Source: an uncultured Lachnospiraceae bacterium
GTDB taxonomy: Bacteria; Bacillota; Clostridia; Lachnospirales; Lachnospiraceae
Direction of reading: 5' to 3'
Length of the DNA stretch: 64,000 nucleotides
Assembly (NCBI GenBank): GCA_910585605.1
Contig: CAJUFL010000003.1
Location: 62,001 to 126,000, forward strand
Position numbers and translations under genes: made by a program. Of this stretch, positions 9,617 to 18,492 are shown piece after piece (positions within the stretch are counted from its first letter, which is position 1; every line of letters starts with the position of its first letter). Under the pieces are notes generated by a model, which worked only from the letters and a program-made list of their open reading frames with translations, did no database searches and was not told the origin of the DNA.

Positions 9617-10015
9617 TTATCTGGCTTTCTCTGCTTCCATCTGAATAATCTTGCGTTGCAGGACATTCACCTGTTCCTTATATTCCTCTACTAAACGCAT
9701 GGAAGACTCATATTTAATCTGCGTTTCTATTACCTCATGGCGCAGATCGTAAATCTGTTTCTCCTTCTCATCATCTCTTTCTGCCAACTGCCCGGTCTCA
9801 TTCTTTATCTTAAAATAATCATCTGCTATATTAATCGCTAACAGTATATTCTGATACTCAGCACTCAGTCTGCGGAAACCCTCTGAAGACTTACATTCCG
9901 CAATCTTATGATTCATGTAATTGGCTACATCCTGAAGATACTCCGTATTTTCATATCCGCTTAAATTATAAATGCGTCCGTTAATTACCACAGGAATATC
10001 ATTTTTATCTGCCAT
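9617..10015 (-). CDS. zapA: Cell division protein ZapA
   Basis: A 132-aa cytoplasmic protein with the ZapA fold: an N-terminal VVINGRIYNLSGYENTEYLQ strand-helix region (about 9-28), then a long coiled coil rich in Glu, Lys and Gln to the end. ZapA bundles FtsZ protofilaments at the division ring. Its place between ruvB and the U32/ftsW/PBP genes fits a division role. ATG 10015 lies 3 nt after the ruvB stop with AAGGGG upstream, so it is probably coupled to ruvB. Confidence 0.9.
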   Translation of the reverse strand: MADKNDIPVVINGRIYNLSGYENTEYLQDVANYMNHKIAECKSSEGFRRLSAEYQNILLAINIADDYFKIKNETGQLAERDDEKEKQIYDLRHEVIETQIKYESSMRLVEEYKEQVNVLQRKIIQMEAEKAR

Positions 10016-10017
10016 AT

Positions 10018-11028
10018 CTATTCCCCTTTCTTTAATAAATACTCTAACCCAAAGTGCCTGTATGCTGCTTCTGTGGCAACTCTTCCCCTTGGTGTCCGCG
10101 AAAGCAGTCCATTTTGAATCAGATATGGTTCATATACATCCTCAATCGTGCCGGCATCTTCGCCAATCGCTGCCGCCAAAGTATCCAGCCCCACCGGCTT
10201 GCCGCTGAATTTCTCAATCATTGTCAAAATTATATTGCGATCCACCTGATCCAGTCCAAAAGAATCCACTTCCAACCGGTCCAGTGCCTTCTTGGCAACC
10301 TCTTCACTGATATGTCCTTCAAAGGATACCTCTGCAAAATCCCTGACCCTCTTAAGCAAGCGGTTTGCAAGTCTGGGGGTTCCTCTGGAACGCTTTGCAA
10401 TCTCTAATGCTCCTGTTTCATCAATGGTCACCTCTAACACCTTAGCAGAACGGAGCACAATCTGGCTGAGCTCTTCTTTCGTATAAAACTCCAGCCGGTT
10501 TACAACTCCAAATCGGTCTCTGAGCGGTGCAGTAAGCATTCCTGCCCTGGTAGTCGCCCCCACCAGCGTAAAATGTGGCAGTTCCAGACGGATACTTCTT
10601 GCAGCCTGTCCTTTTCCAATCATAATATCAATGGCAAAATCCTCCATTGCCGGATACAGCACTTCCTCCACCTGCCTGTTTAAACGGTGAATCTCATCAA
10701 TAAATAATACATCATTTTCATTCAGATTATTCAAAATTGCTGCCAGCTCTCCCGGTTTCTCAATTGCCGGTCCCGAAGTAATCTTCAGATGACTTCCCAT
10801 CTCATTGGCAATAATGGAAGCCATTGTCGTCTTACCAAGTCCCGGCGGACCATATAACAACACATGATCAAGAGCTTCGCCGCGATTTTTTGCTGCCTCA
10901 ATAAATACTTTTAAATTATTCTTTGCCTTTTCCTGTCCCACATAATCCGAAAGCATCGCCGGTCTGAGATTATTCTCTGTCTTAACATCTTCTGGAAGAA
11001 TCTGGGTACTAATCATTCTGTCTATCAT
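10018..11028 (-). CDS. ruvB: Holliday junction branch migration helicase RuvB
   Basis: A 336-aa AAA+ motor of the RuvAB complex. Walker A is GPPGLGKTTMA (about residues 60-70), Walker B is VLFIDEIHRL, sensor 1 is VGATTRAGML and the arginine-finger region is PLRDRFG. The C-terminal winged helix carries GLLSRTPRGRVAT. Length and motifs are full and intact. It lies 33 bp downstream of ruvA in the same direction. Confidence 0.98.
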   Translation of the reverse strand: MIDRMISTQILPEDVKTENNLRPAMLSDYVGQEKAKNNLKVFIEAAKNRGEALDHVLLYGPPGLGKTTMASIIANEMGSHLKITSGPAIEKPGELAAILNNLNENDVLFIDEIHRLNRQVEEVLYPAMEDFAIDIMIGKGQAARSIRLELPHFTLVGATTRAGMLTAPLRDRFGVVNRLEFYTKEELSQIVLRSAKVLEVTIDETGALEIAKRSRGTPRLANRLLKRVRDFAEVSFEGHISEEVAKKALDRLEVDSFGLDQVDRNIILTMIEKFSGKPVGLDTLAAAIGEDAGTIEDVYEPYLIQNGLLSRTPRGRVATEAAYRHFGLEYLLKKGE

Positions 11029-11061
11029 ATCACTCCATTAAATATTTCGTTTATTTATACC

Positions 11062-11679
11062 TTAAAACATTTTCTTAAGTGCTGCTTTAAGCAGTTCTTC
11101 CGGTTCCAGAAGTTCTGCCTCCGGAATCTGTTTGATTGCTTTTAACGCTTCAAATTCTGAATATCCCAGACTTACTAATGCCAGTACTGTATCCTGGACT
11201 CCATTCCCTTTTTCCATCCTGTCAAGACCACTGCCTGCACTTTCTTCCATACCGTCTTCTGCCGGAAACAAATCCTCAAATCTGAGTTTATCCTTCAATT
11301 CCATGATCACTCTGCCTGCACCTTTTGCACCAATTCCGTTTGCTCTCGTAATCGCTTTGGTATCCCCTGACATAACTGCCAGCGACAAATCCCTTACCGA
11401 AAGCACAGATAAAATGGAAAGTGCTGCCTTGGGTCCTATTCCATTGACACCCAGCAATAATTTAAAAGTATCCAGTTCCTCTGTTTCCGGAAACCCAAAC
11501 AAAGACAACTCATCTTCCCTTACATGCAGATAAGTAAAAAACTTAACCTTCTGATGCAGACCCTTTATTCGCTCAATTACCATGCCTGACGTAAAGATTC
11601 GATATCCAATCCCGTTATTCTCAATAAAAACACTGTCTTTGAAGATTCCCTCAATCGTGCCCTTTATATATCCTATCAT
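11062..11679 (-). CDS. ruvA: Holliday junction branch migration protein RuvA
   Basis: A 205-aa DNA-binding subunit that tetramerises on Holliday junctions. Domain I starts MIGYIKGTIEGI, domain II has two helix-hairpin-helix motifs (LLGVNGIGPKAALSIL and ITRANGIGAKGAGRVI), and the C-terminal helical domain ends PEELLKAALKKMF and contacts RuvB. The longest frame has 5 more residues (from 11694), but AAAGAGG just upstream of ATG 11679 fixes the start. First gene of the ruvAB-zapA-U32-ftsW-PBP run. Confidence 0.97.
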   Translation of the reverse strand: MIGYIKGTIEGIFKDSVFIENNGIGYRIFTSGMVIERIKGLHQKVKFFTYLHVREDELSLFGFPETEELDTFKLLLGVNGIGPKAALSILSVLSVRDLSLAVMSGDTKAITRANGIGAKGAGRVIMELKDKLRFEDLFPAEDGMEESAGSGLDRMEKGNGVQDTVLALVSLGYSEFEALKAIKQIPEAELLEPEELLKAALKKMF

Positions 11680-11720
11680 AAAAACCTCTTTCATGATGAC
11701 CCATCATATTTACTTTTTTG

Positions 11721-11753
11721 ATTATAGCACATTATCATGAATTATGCTATGAT
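11721..11753. promoter_or_regulatory. Divergent extended -10 promoters for ruvA and the YprB-like gene
   Basis: On the minus strand TGC-TATAAT (-10 at 11721-11726) points to ruvA. On the plus strand TGC-TATGAT (-10 at 11748-11753) points to the exonuclease gene. Neither has a convincing -35, which fits extended -10 promoters. The two are about 22 bp apart, so the polymerases would compete. Confidence 0.5.
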
Positions 11754-11850
11754 AGAATTACCAGATATTGATATTTAGATACTTGGCTATCGAAACTGCT
11801 AATGGAAAACCTTTTTTACATAAAAATACCACGGGGATAAGGAGAAGACT

Positions 11851-12942
11851 ATGAAAACCATCGAATACAGCGATGCTATACAGCAAAATTCCATACCGGA
11901 ATACTATAAATATTTCTATCCTGACTCCCGATTACTGTTTTTTGATATTGAAACTACCGGATTTGCGGCCAAAAATACAACACTTTACTTAATCGGTGCA
12001 TTATGGTACGAAAACAACTGCATCCGGATGATACAATGGTTTAATGACAACGGCAGCAGTGAAAAAGAAATTCTTGCCGCTTTTGATACTTTTTGTATGG
12101 ATTTTACCCATCTGGTCCATTTCAATGGATTGGGGTTTGATTTACCCTATTTGAGACAAAAAGCAGATATATCCGGCATTCCGTTTTTTGCCGATAAAAA
12201 ACTTTCCCAAATTGACATTCTAAAGAAAATCCGCTCCTATAAAAAGATTTTTATGCTGGATAACATGAAGCAGGTATCCATTGAACGTTATCTCGGAATC
12301 CAGCGAGAGGATATTTATACCGGCAAAGAACTGATTCCTATCTATCAGCAATACCTTGCCAAACCTGATCCCCAAAAGGAAGATACCCTTCTGCTTCATA
12401 ACCATGATGATCTGCTGGGACTGCTGCGGGTCAGCACAATCCTTAACTACAGAACCTTTTTTGAACAAATTGAAATCTTCGACCTGAAACTAAGTGTAGA
12501 CAAGGTATTAACGGTAGATTTTACCTATTCACACTCTGCCTTTTTACCAAAACGCATTTCGCTGTCTGCTGATAAAATATACCTCAATGCGTTTGAACAA
12601 AACGCTATCCTCCAAATCCCAGTCATACGGGATACTTTAATGCATTATTTTAAAGATTTCAAAAATTATTATTATCTTCCAAAGGAAGATATGGCAATTC
12701 ATAAAAGTATTGCTTCTTATGTAGACCCAGATAACAGAAAAAAAGCAACAAAAAGCACCTGCTATATAAAAAAAGCAGATGCTTTCATTCCATGCTATCT
12801 TTTAGACAGCTATGATACATTCAAATTCTCCATCACAGACAAACGTAACTATCAGACCCTTGATTCCCTTTTAAACGCTGGCTGTGAAAAACAAGCTGCC
12901 TATATCCAGAGCATCCTGTCTGCATTGATTCACATTTTCTGA
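11851..12942 (+). CDS. YprB-like RNase H-fold (DEDD) exonuclease
   Basis: A 363-aa protein with a DnaQ/RNase H-like fold. Exonuclease motif I is FFDIETTGF (about residues 30-38), motif II is VHFNGLGFDLPYLR (about 90-103), and motif III is LLHNHDDLLGLLRV (about 180-193), giving the acidic DEDD metal ligands. This matches the ribonuclease H-like YprB family, whose substrate is not established. The C-terminal ~150 residues have no motif I recognise. ATG 11851 has AAGGAG 8 nt upstream. It is transcribed away from ruvA and converges with cheR; the two reading frames overlap by 13 bp at their ends. Confidence 0.82.
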   Translation: MKTIEYSDAIQQNSIPEYYKYFYPDSRLLFFDIETTGFAAKNTTLYLIGALWYENNCIRMIQWFNDNGSSEKEILAAFDTFCMDFTHLVHFNGLGFDLPYLRQKADISGIPFFADKKLSQIDILKKIRSYKKIFMLDNMKQVSIERYLGIQREDIYTGKELIPIYQQYLAKPDPQKEDTLLLHNHDDLLGLLRVSTILNYRTFFEQIEIFDLKLSVDKVLTVDFTYSHSAFLPKRISLSADKIYLNAFEQNAILQIPVIRDTLMHYFKDFKNYYYLPKEDMAIHKSIASYVDPDNRKKATKSTCYIKKADAFIPCYLLDSYDTFKFSITDKRNYQTLDSLLNAGCEKQAAYIQSILSALIHIF

Positions 12943-13712
12943 TAAAAAAAAGAATCTGCGGCACTAAATCCAATCTCTTTTGCATGGATAATCTGTTCTG
13001 TACTTCCGATAAATAAAATTCCCTGATTCACAAGGCTCTTATTAAATTTGTGATATACCTCATCTTTGGCTTCATCCGTAAAATAAATAACCACATTACG
13101 ACAGACAATCATATGCATTCCCATGGGATATTTGTCTTCTAACAAATTATGTTTTCTAAATTCCACACAGGCCTTAATATCCGAATTAATCTGATAACCA
13201 TTACTCTGCTTGGTAAAATGTGTCTTTAAAAATTCTCTGGGCAGTCTTTCCAAACTTCTTGCCGAATAAAACCCTTTCTTTGCAAAATTCAAAACATCCT
13301 CATCAATATCTGTTGCATAGATATGTATCTGAGAAAGAGGAAAATGTTTTGCCAAAATCATAGCTATCGTATATGGTTCATCCCCGGTAGAACAAGCTGC
13401 ACTCCATATATTAAAACGGTTTCCAAAACGTTTTTTCATATACGGAATAATCTGCTGCTCAAAAAGTTCCCATTGCTTTGGATTTCTATAAAATTCCGAA
13501 ACATTAATCGTCAGATAACTGACAAAAGAACGCAGCAGTGCAGGATCTTTCTGCATCGCATGAAAATAATCATCAAATGCCGTATATCCCTTCCTGTTCA
13601 TCAGGGATTCGATTCTCCTCTTCATCTGACGTTCTTTGTATAATGATAAATTAATATTAGTCAGTTTATAAACATCCTGTTTAAAATTCTCGTAATCGTA
13701 TGTCATAATCAT
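12930..13712 (-). CDS. cheR: CheR-type protein-glutamate O-methyltransferase
   Basis: A 260-aa SAM-dependent methyltransferase that methylates chemoreceptor glutamates. The N-terminal helical CheR domain (about 1-80) has the LYKERQMKRRIESLM basic helix that binds receptors. The catalytic domain has NIWSAACSTGDEPYTIAM (SAM motif), IYATDIDEDVL, and MHMIVCRNVVIYF. It is full length. No other chemotaxis gene is near, so this is a stand-alone copy, which is common in motile Lachnospiraceae. Its start lies just beyond the terminator of the ispH-S1 gene. Confidence 0.92.
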   Translation of the reverse strand: MIMTYDYENFKQDVYKLTNINLSLYKERQMKRRIESLMNRKGYTAFDDYFHAMQKDPALLRSFVSYLTINVSEFYRNPKQWELFEQQIIPYMKKRFGNRFNIWSAACSTGDEPYTIAMILAKHFPLSQIHIYATDIDEDVLNFAKKGFYSARSLERLPREFLKTHFTKQSNGYQINSDIKACVEFRKHNLLEDKYPMGMHMIVCRNVVIYFTDEAKDEVYHKFNKSLVNQGILFIGSTEQIIHAKEIGFSAADSFFYQKM

Positions 13713-13723
13713 AAATGCCTTTC

Positions 13724-13762
13724 AAAAAACAAAGCCCCGCCTTATATAACTAAGACGAGGCT
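13724..13762 (-). terminator. Rho-independent terminator after ispH-S1
   Basis: The minus strand reads AGCCTCGTCTTA, a short loop, then TAAGGCGGGGCT followed by a T-rich run. All 12 positions pair, counting T-G wobbles. It sits 11 nt after the fusion gene's stop. Confidence 0.85.
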
Positions 13763-13773
13763 GCTTAAATCCC

Positions 13774-15711
13774 TTATTCCTCTGTAGAAACTTCCTCTCC
13801 TGCCGGAACTTCTTCTACATCATCATCCGGAAGTAAAACCTTCATACTAAGGCTTATCTTCTTTTCATCTAATTTAAAATCAACGACCTTGACTTCAATC
13901 TCCTGTCCTACTGATAATACACTAGATGGCTTTTCAATATGTTCTTTTGCAATCTGGGATACATGCAACAATGCATCAACACCTGGCTCTAATTCTACAA
14001 ATGCACCAAAATCTGTCATTCTTGCAACCCTTCCGGTTACTATATTACCTACGGCATATTTCTCTGCAGCTGTAAGCCATGGATTTGTCTCTTCAAATTT
14101 GAGACTAAGTGCTATCTTCTCACCCTGAATATCTTTAATAATCGCCTTAACGCTATCACCAACATTAAATAATTTCTTAGGATTCTCAACTCTTCCCCAT
14201 GACATTTCTGAAATGTGAAGCAGTCCGTCTGCACCTCCTAAATCAATAAATGCACCAAAATCCGTTACATTCTTAACATTGCCCTCAACGGTATCTCCAA
14301 CTTGAATTCTTGCAAATAGAGCTTCCTTAGCTGCTTTCTTCTCAGCTGCGATCAGCATCTTGCGGTTACCGATAATTCTTCTCTTACGAGGATTAAATTC
14401 TGTAATCTTGAACTCAATCTCCTGATCCTTATACTTTGTTAAATCCTTCTCATAAATATCTGAAACGAGACTTGCAGGAATAAACACTCTTACTTCATCT
14501 ACCGTGACACTTAAACCGCCATCCAGTACCTGAGTTACAATTCCTTTTAATACTTCTTCATTATTATATGCTTCCTCAAGCTTTTCGTTGGCCTTCTCTG
14601 CTGCCACACGCTTAACGGATAATAAGACTTGTCCATCACCATCGTTAGTCTTGATTACCTTTGCCTCGATAGTCTCACCAACCTGAACCTTATCTCTTAA
14701 TGATATATTAATATCATTGGAATACTCATTCTTTGTAATAATTCCATCTGCCTTATAATTAATGTTCAGAATAATCTCGTCATCCTTAACATCAATAACC
14801 GTTCCCTTTACAATTTTACCTACGCTAATTCTGTTCTCCTCTGCCAGACTAGCTTCAAACATTGTTCCAAAATCTTCCGCCATGCTACCATGAACCTCCT
14901 TAATAATTTGATTAGGGGTAGATGCCCCTGCAGTAATACCTACCCTACCAACGGATTCAAAAGCAGCTAAATCCAAGTCAACGAGTGTCTGTATATAGTA
15001 AGTATTTGCACATTCTTTTTTGCTAATATCATATAGCTTTTGTGTATTAGAACTGTTCATTCCACCAATCACAATCATCGCATCTACCTGCTTCGCAATA
15101 GAAGCCGCTTCCTTCTGCCTCTCTTCTGTCGCATTGCATATGGTGTTATAAACGGTTATATTATAACCTTTTTCTTTGAAAATTTCAACCACCTTATTGA
15201 ATTTCTTGTGATTAAATGTCGTCTGCGCCACAAGACTGATGTCTTTTTTCTCAGAAATCGTCAGATTCCTGGCTTCTTCCTCTGATTCTAACACAATCGG
15301 AGACTGATTGCACCATCCAACAATTCCCATTACCTCGGGGTGGTTTTTATTGCCAATTATGATAATCTGCTTCCCCTTTGCACTATCTTTATCGACAATA
15401 TTATGAATTTTCTTAACAAAGGGGCAGGTAGCATCCACAAGTTCTAATGATTTTTCCCTGATTATATCATATATTTCCCGCCGGACACCATGTGACCGGA
15501 TTACAACAGTCCCTTCTTCCAACTTTTCAAGCTCTTCGTCATTCTCTATGATCCTGACACCTTTTGACTGTAAATCTTTAACTACCTCCTCATTATGGAT
15601 GATAGGACCATATGTATATACATTCCCTTTATCTACTTGTTCATATACCGTATCCACAGCTCTTTTTACTCCAAAACAAAAACCTGCTGTTTTTGCTAAC
15701 ATGATCTCCAT
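13774..15711 (-). CDS. ispH: IspH-ribosomal protein S1 fusion (HMBPP reductase / S1 domain protein)
   Basis: A 645-aa fusion. Residues about 1-285 are 4-hydroxy-3-methylbut-2-enyl diphosphate reductase, the last step of the MEP isoprenoid pathway; its 4Fe-4S ligands are Cys in TAGFCFGVKRAV, DATCPFVKK and TICNATEERQ. Residues about 300-640 hold four S1 RNA-binding repeats starting at GKIVKGTVIDV, EEVLKGIVTQV, GDTVEGNVKNVTDFGAF and GNIVTGRVARMTDFGAF; the last two are the best conserved. Such fusions are known in Clostridia. ATG 15711 has AAGGG 8 nt upstream; the longer frame to 15753 lacks one. It follows cmk, as in many Clostridia. Confidence 0.95.
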   Translation of the reverse strand: MEIMLAKTAGFCFGVKRAVDTVYEQVDKGNVYTYGPIIHNEEVVKDLQSKGVRIIENDEELEKLEEGTVVIRSHGVRREIYDIIREKSLELVDATCPFVKKIHNIVDKDSAKGKQIIIIGNKNHPEVMGIVGWCNQSPIVLESEEEARNLTISEKKDISLVAQTTFNHKKFNKVVEIFKEKGYNITVYNTICNATEERQKEAASIAKQVDAMIVIGGMNSSNTQKLYDISKKECANTYYIQTLVDLDLAAFESVGRVGITAGASTPNQIIKEVHGSMAEDFGTMFEASLAEENRISVGKIVKGTVIDVKDDEIILNINYKADGIITKNEYSNDINISLRDKVQVGETIEAKVIKTNDGDGQVLLSVKRVAAEKANEKLEEAYNNEEVLKGIVTQVLDGGLSVTVDEVRVFIPASLVSDIYEKDLTKYKDQEIEFKITEFNPRKRRIIGNRKMLIAAEKKAAKEALFARIQVGDTVEGNVKNVTDFGAFIDLGGADGLLHISEMSWGRVENPKKLFNVGDSVKAIIKDIQGEKIALSLKFEETNPWLTAAEKYAVGNIVTGRVARMTDFGAFVELEPGVDALLHVSQIAKEHIEKPSSVLSVGQEIEVKVVDFKLDEKKISLSMKVLLPDDDVEEVPAGEEVSTEE

Positions 15712-15862
15712 CTTTATTTCCCTTCCGTTACTCCTGTGCCAGACTGTAACCAATGTATTTTCCCATTTATATTTAGTCAGGCTACGCTGAATATATCATC
15801 ACTCTGTCTCTTTATTTCCGCAAACCACCAGCCAAATGCCATGCTGTACGAGCATTTGATTT

Positions 15863-16528
15863 CTATTGAATCCGATCCCTTACTATAGAGAGAATAGTAT
15901 CCACTACCTCATCAATTCCCATATCAGAGCTGTCTACCAGAACTGCATCTTCTGCCTGCTTCAAGGGTGCTATGGCACGGTTCATATCCCGTTCATCCCG
16001 CTCGATAATATCCGCCTCTATCCTGTCAAAATCCGACTTTTCCCCCTTTTCCACTAGCTCCTTATAACGCCTGCCTGCCCGTTCCTTAGAAGAAGCTGTA
16101 AGATAAATCTTGACCTCTGCGTCAGGAAGCACATTTGTTCCAATATCCCTTCCATCCATTACTACATTATACTGCTTTGCCATATCTCTTTGCAGATCCA
16201 AAAGTGCCGCCCGCACAGGTGCTTTTGCAGAAGATTTTGAAGCCATGTTCCCTGTCTCCTCTGTACGCAGATAGGGAGTAACATTTTCTCCGTTCAGATA
16301 AACCTGCTGCACACTATTTTCATATTCAATTGCCACGGTAATTTCCTCACAGGCCTTTGAAAGTACTTCATCCTTCTCAATATCAATCTTATTAGTCACC
16401 AGATAATGGGCAATAGCACGATAAAGTGCCCCTGTATCCACATAAACAAAGTCTAATTCCTTTGCCACCTTTTTCGCTATGGTGCTTTTCCCTGCACCTG
16501 CGGGTCCGTCAATTGCAATCCCTGCCAT
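15863..16528 (-). CDS. cmk: Cytidylate kinase
   Basis: A 221-aa (d)CMP kinase that makes (d)CDP. It has the P-loop GPAGAGKSTIAKK (about residues 7-19), YVDTGALYRAIA, and VVMDGRDIGTNVLPDA; the RRYKEL region and the ERDERDMNRAIAPLK lid follow. ATG 16528 has AAAGGAG at the right distance; the longer frame to 16624 adds a non-conserved AT-rich stretch and was dropped. A leader of about 100 nt separates it from the tandem repeats with promoter motifs. Downstream partner is ispH-S1. Confidence 0.96.
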   Translation of the reverse strand: MAGIAIDGPAGAGKSTIAKKVAKELDFVYVDTGALYRAIAHYLVTNKIDIEKDEVLSKACEEITVAIEYENSVQQVYLNGENVTPYLRTEETGNMASKSSAKAPVRAALLDLQRDMAKQYNVVMDGRDIGTNVLPDAEVKIYLTASSKERAGRRYKELVEKGEKSDFDRIEADIIERDERDMNRAIAPLKQAEDAVLVDSSDMGIDEVVDTILSIVRDRIQ

Positions 16529-16628
16529 TTTCTTTTCTCCTTTTATATTTCTATCTGCTAATACTAAGTTATTGATAAAATAACAAAACTCCTTGGATAT
16601 TATCTGGATATTGTGTAAAAACAACTAT

Positions 16629-16776
16629 ATTATATCACGAGCGTTGCTCATGATCAGTATTCAGAAAAACCGCCTTTGCAAGCAAATAATTTTCTTCATT
16701 ATATCATGGGCGTTGCTCATGATCAGCATTCAGAAAAATCACCCTTGCAAGCAAGTGATTTTTCTTCATTATATCA
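16629..16776 (-). repeat. Tandem ~69-bp hairpin repeats carrying extended -10 motifs (array A)
   Basis: Two near-identical units start at 16631 and 16700, and a third begins at 16770 but stops after about 10 bp. Each boundary reads, on the minus strand, TGATATAAT, an extended -10 (16629-16637, 16698-16706, 16768-16776). Inside the second unit is a perfect 10-bp stem GAAAAATCAC/GTGATTTTTC around CTTGCAAG. The array fills the gap upstream of cmk and may supply its promoters. The rest of 16529-16857 shows nothing else I recognise. Confidence 0.7.
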
Positions 16777-16857
16777 TAATATACAGCCACTTCCAACAAC
16801 ATAAAAATACTCGCTGACCATTCACCCGTTCTTTTTTACTTTCATATCTGTTTCTGA

Positions 16858-18108
16858 CTAACAGCTTATTCCCGCCAGATATCCCGTTGACCATGCAATC
16901 TGCAAATTAAAGCCTCCTGTCAGAGCATCTAAATCCAAAACCTCTCCTGCAAAATAAAGTCCTCCTGTAAGCTTTGACTCCATCGTCCCAGGGTCAATCT
17001 CTTTTACCTTCACCCCACCTTTTGTTATGATCGCTTCATCCCAGCCCCTAAGTCCATCAATGGTAAATGGAAGGTTCTTAATTACTGTACCTAACTTGCG
17101 GCGTTCTTCCTTTGTCATTTCATTTACCTTTTTTTCTCCATCTAAACCGCTTTTTTCAATCACCACCGGAATCAAAGCCCGAAGGAGCAGTTTTTCCAGA
17201 CCATTTTTTAACTGTTTGTTCTGAAAAATCCTGAAATCTTTTAAAATCCTTTCATCTAACTGCTTCTCATCCAATGCGGGCTTTAAATCAATATACAGGG
17301 TAAGGTTCTTATCCAGATATTTGTGAATATATGCACTTGCTTTTATGATAATCGGTCCACTGACTCCAAAATGGGTAAACAGCATCTCTCCAAAATCAGA
17401 ATAAACTTTTTTCCCATCTGCGTATATGGATACTGATACGTTTTTTAAAGAAATGCCCATCAGCTCTTTGCAGCATGTATCCTGCAATACAAACGGCACT
17501 AATGACGGCAGTCTTTCTGTCACCATATGCCCTGCTTCTTTTGCAAAACCATAGCCATCCCCGCAGGCTCCGGTTCTCGGATAAGATACCCCGCCCGCAG
17601 CTATGATAACGCTGTCGGCACATAATTCTTTTGGTATATGTCTTCCAGTCCCTGAATTTCCTTTTTCCAGTCTGACGCCCTTACAGATGTTGTTCTCTAT
17701 TATCAGGGATTTTACTTTTGTATTTAACAAAATCTCAACATTTCGTTTTTTTAGCTCCCGTTCCAATGCCTTGATCACGTCCGAGGAATGATCTGACACC
17801 GGAAATACCCTGTTGCCACGTTCTACTTTATATGGCAGACCGATTTCCTCAAAAAAATCCATTACCATCTGATTAGTAAAAGAATAAAACGCACTATACA
17901 AAAATTTGGGATTTGTCACCACACTGGCAAACAAATCCTCCGTATCACAGGCATTAGTAAAATTACACCTGCCTTTTCCTGTAATAAATAATTTTTTACC
18001 TAACTTCTCATTCTTTTCAACCAGTGTTACTTTTTTCCCATTTCTGGCTGCAAAGATTGCCGCCATCATGCCAGCTGCACCACCGCCTGCTACAATTACC
18101 GTTGACAT
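16858..18108 (-). CDS. HI0933/YhiN family FAD-dependent oxidoreductase
   Basis: A 416-aa flavoprotein. The N-terminal Rossmann motif is VIVAGGGAAGMMAAIFAARNGKKVTLVEK, followed by KLFITGKGRCNFTNA, which is diagnostic for the HI0933 family. ADSVIIAAGGVSYPRTGACGDGYGFA and the C-terminal GLYFAGEVLDLDALTGGFNLQIAWSTG complete the FAD site. Length is normal. The substrate of this family is not known. ATG 18108 has GGAG 7 nt upstream. It is in the same direction as barstar but 126 bp apart, so co-transcription is possible, not shown. Confidence 0.9.
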   Translation of the reverse strand: MSTVIVAGGGAAGMMAAIFAARNGKKVTLVEKNEKLGKKLFITGKGRCNFTNACDTEDLFASVVTNPKFLYSAFYSFTNQMVMDFFEEIGLPYKVERGNRVFPVSDHSSDVIKALERELKKRNVEILLNTKVKSLIIENNICKGVRLEKGNSGTGRHIPKELCADSVIIAAGGVSYPRTGACGDGYGFAKEAGHMVTERLPSLVPFVLQDTCCKELMGISLKNVSVSIYADGKKVYSDFGEMLFTHFGVSGPIIIKASAYIHKYLDKNLTLYIDLKPALDEKQLDERILKDFRIFQNKQLKNGLEKLLLRALIPVVIEKSGLDGEKKVNEMTKEERRKLGTVIKNLPFTIDGLRGWDEAIITKGGVKVKEIDPGTMESKLTGGLYFAGEVLDLDALTGGFNLQIAWSTGYLAGISC

Positions 18109-18234
18109 ATTTTTTCTCCATTCTTTTTATCCTTGTTCAAATATGTCATATTTATGAAATTTCGTCAAGCTTCTTTAGCACTTTATTATACATATATATA
18201 ATCGCAGTTTATTATATTGGGGTTATCTAAAGAA

Positions 18235-18480
18235 TTATTGTATCAAAACACCTGCATCTTTAAGTACATGCAGCAATGCGTCTGCATATTCTCCCAGTTC
18301 CCTCTTTAATTCCCCAATGTGAGAAATCGTAACAGTATAACCTTCTTCTTTTTCAGTCAGACAATCGTATAGTGCGTCCAGGTTATTTCCATAATAATCT
18401 GGTAATTCCAGCTTTTCTTTTAAATATTTATGCAACTGCGTTGTATTTTGTATATCCTTAAAATCCAATTCCGTTTTCAC
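18235..18480 (-). CDS. Barstar-family ribonuclease inhibitor (immunity protein)
   Basis: An 81-aa cytoplasmic protein. The conserved barstar stretch LPDYYGNNLDALYDCLTE (about residues 26-43) contains the Asp pair (NLDALYD) that in Bacillus barstar plugs the barnase active site. The rest has the expected alternating helices and strand. Start is GTG 18480 with GAGG 10 nt upstream, 12 bp after the stop of the barnase-like gene. The pair order (nuclease then inhibitor, one transcript) fits a protective role against the linked enzyme. Confidence 0.93.
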   Translation of the reverse strand: MKTELDFKDIQNTTQLHKYLKEKLELPDYYGNNLDALYDCLTEKEEGYTVTISHIGELKRELGEYADALLHVLKDAGVLIQ

Positions 18481-18492
18481 TCTATAATAACC

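Noticed and set aside
16629..16776. CRISPR-like array
   Set aside because: Only two to three units, near-identical over their whole length with no variable spacers, and no cas genes. Same conclusion for 27064-27290.
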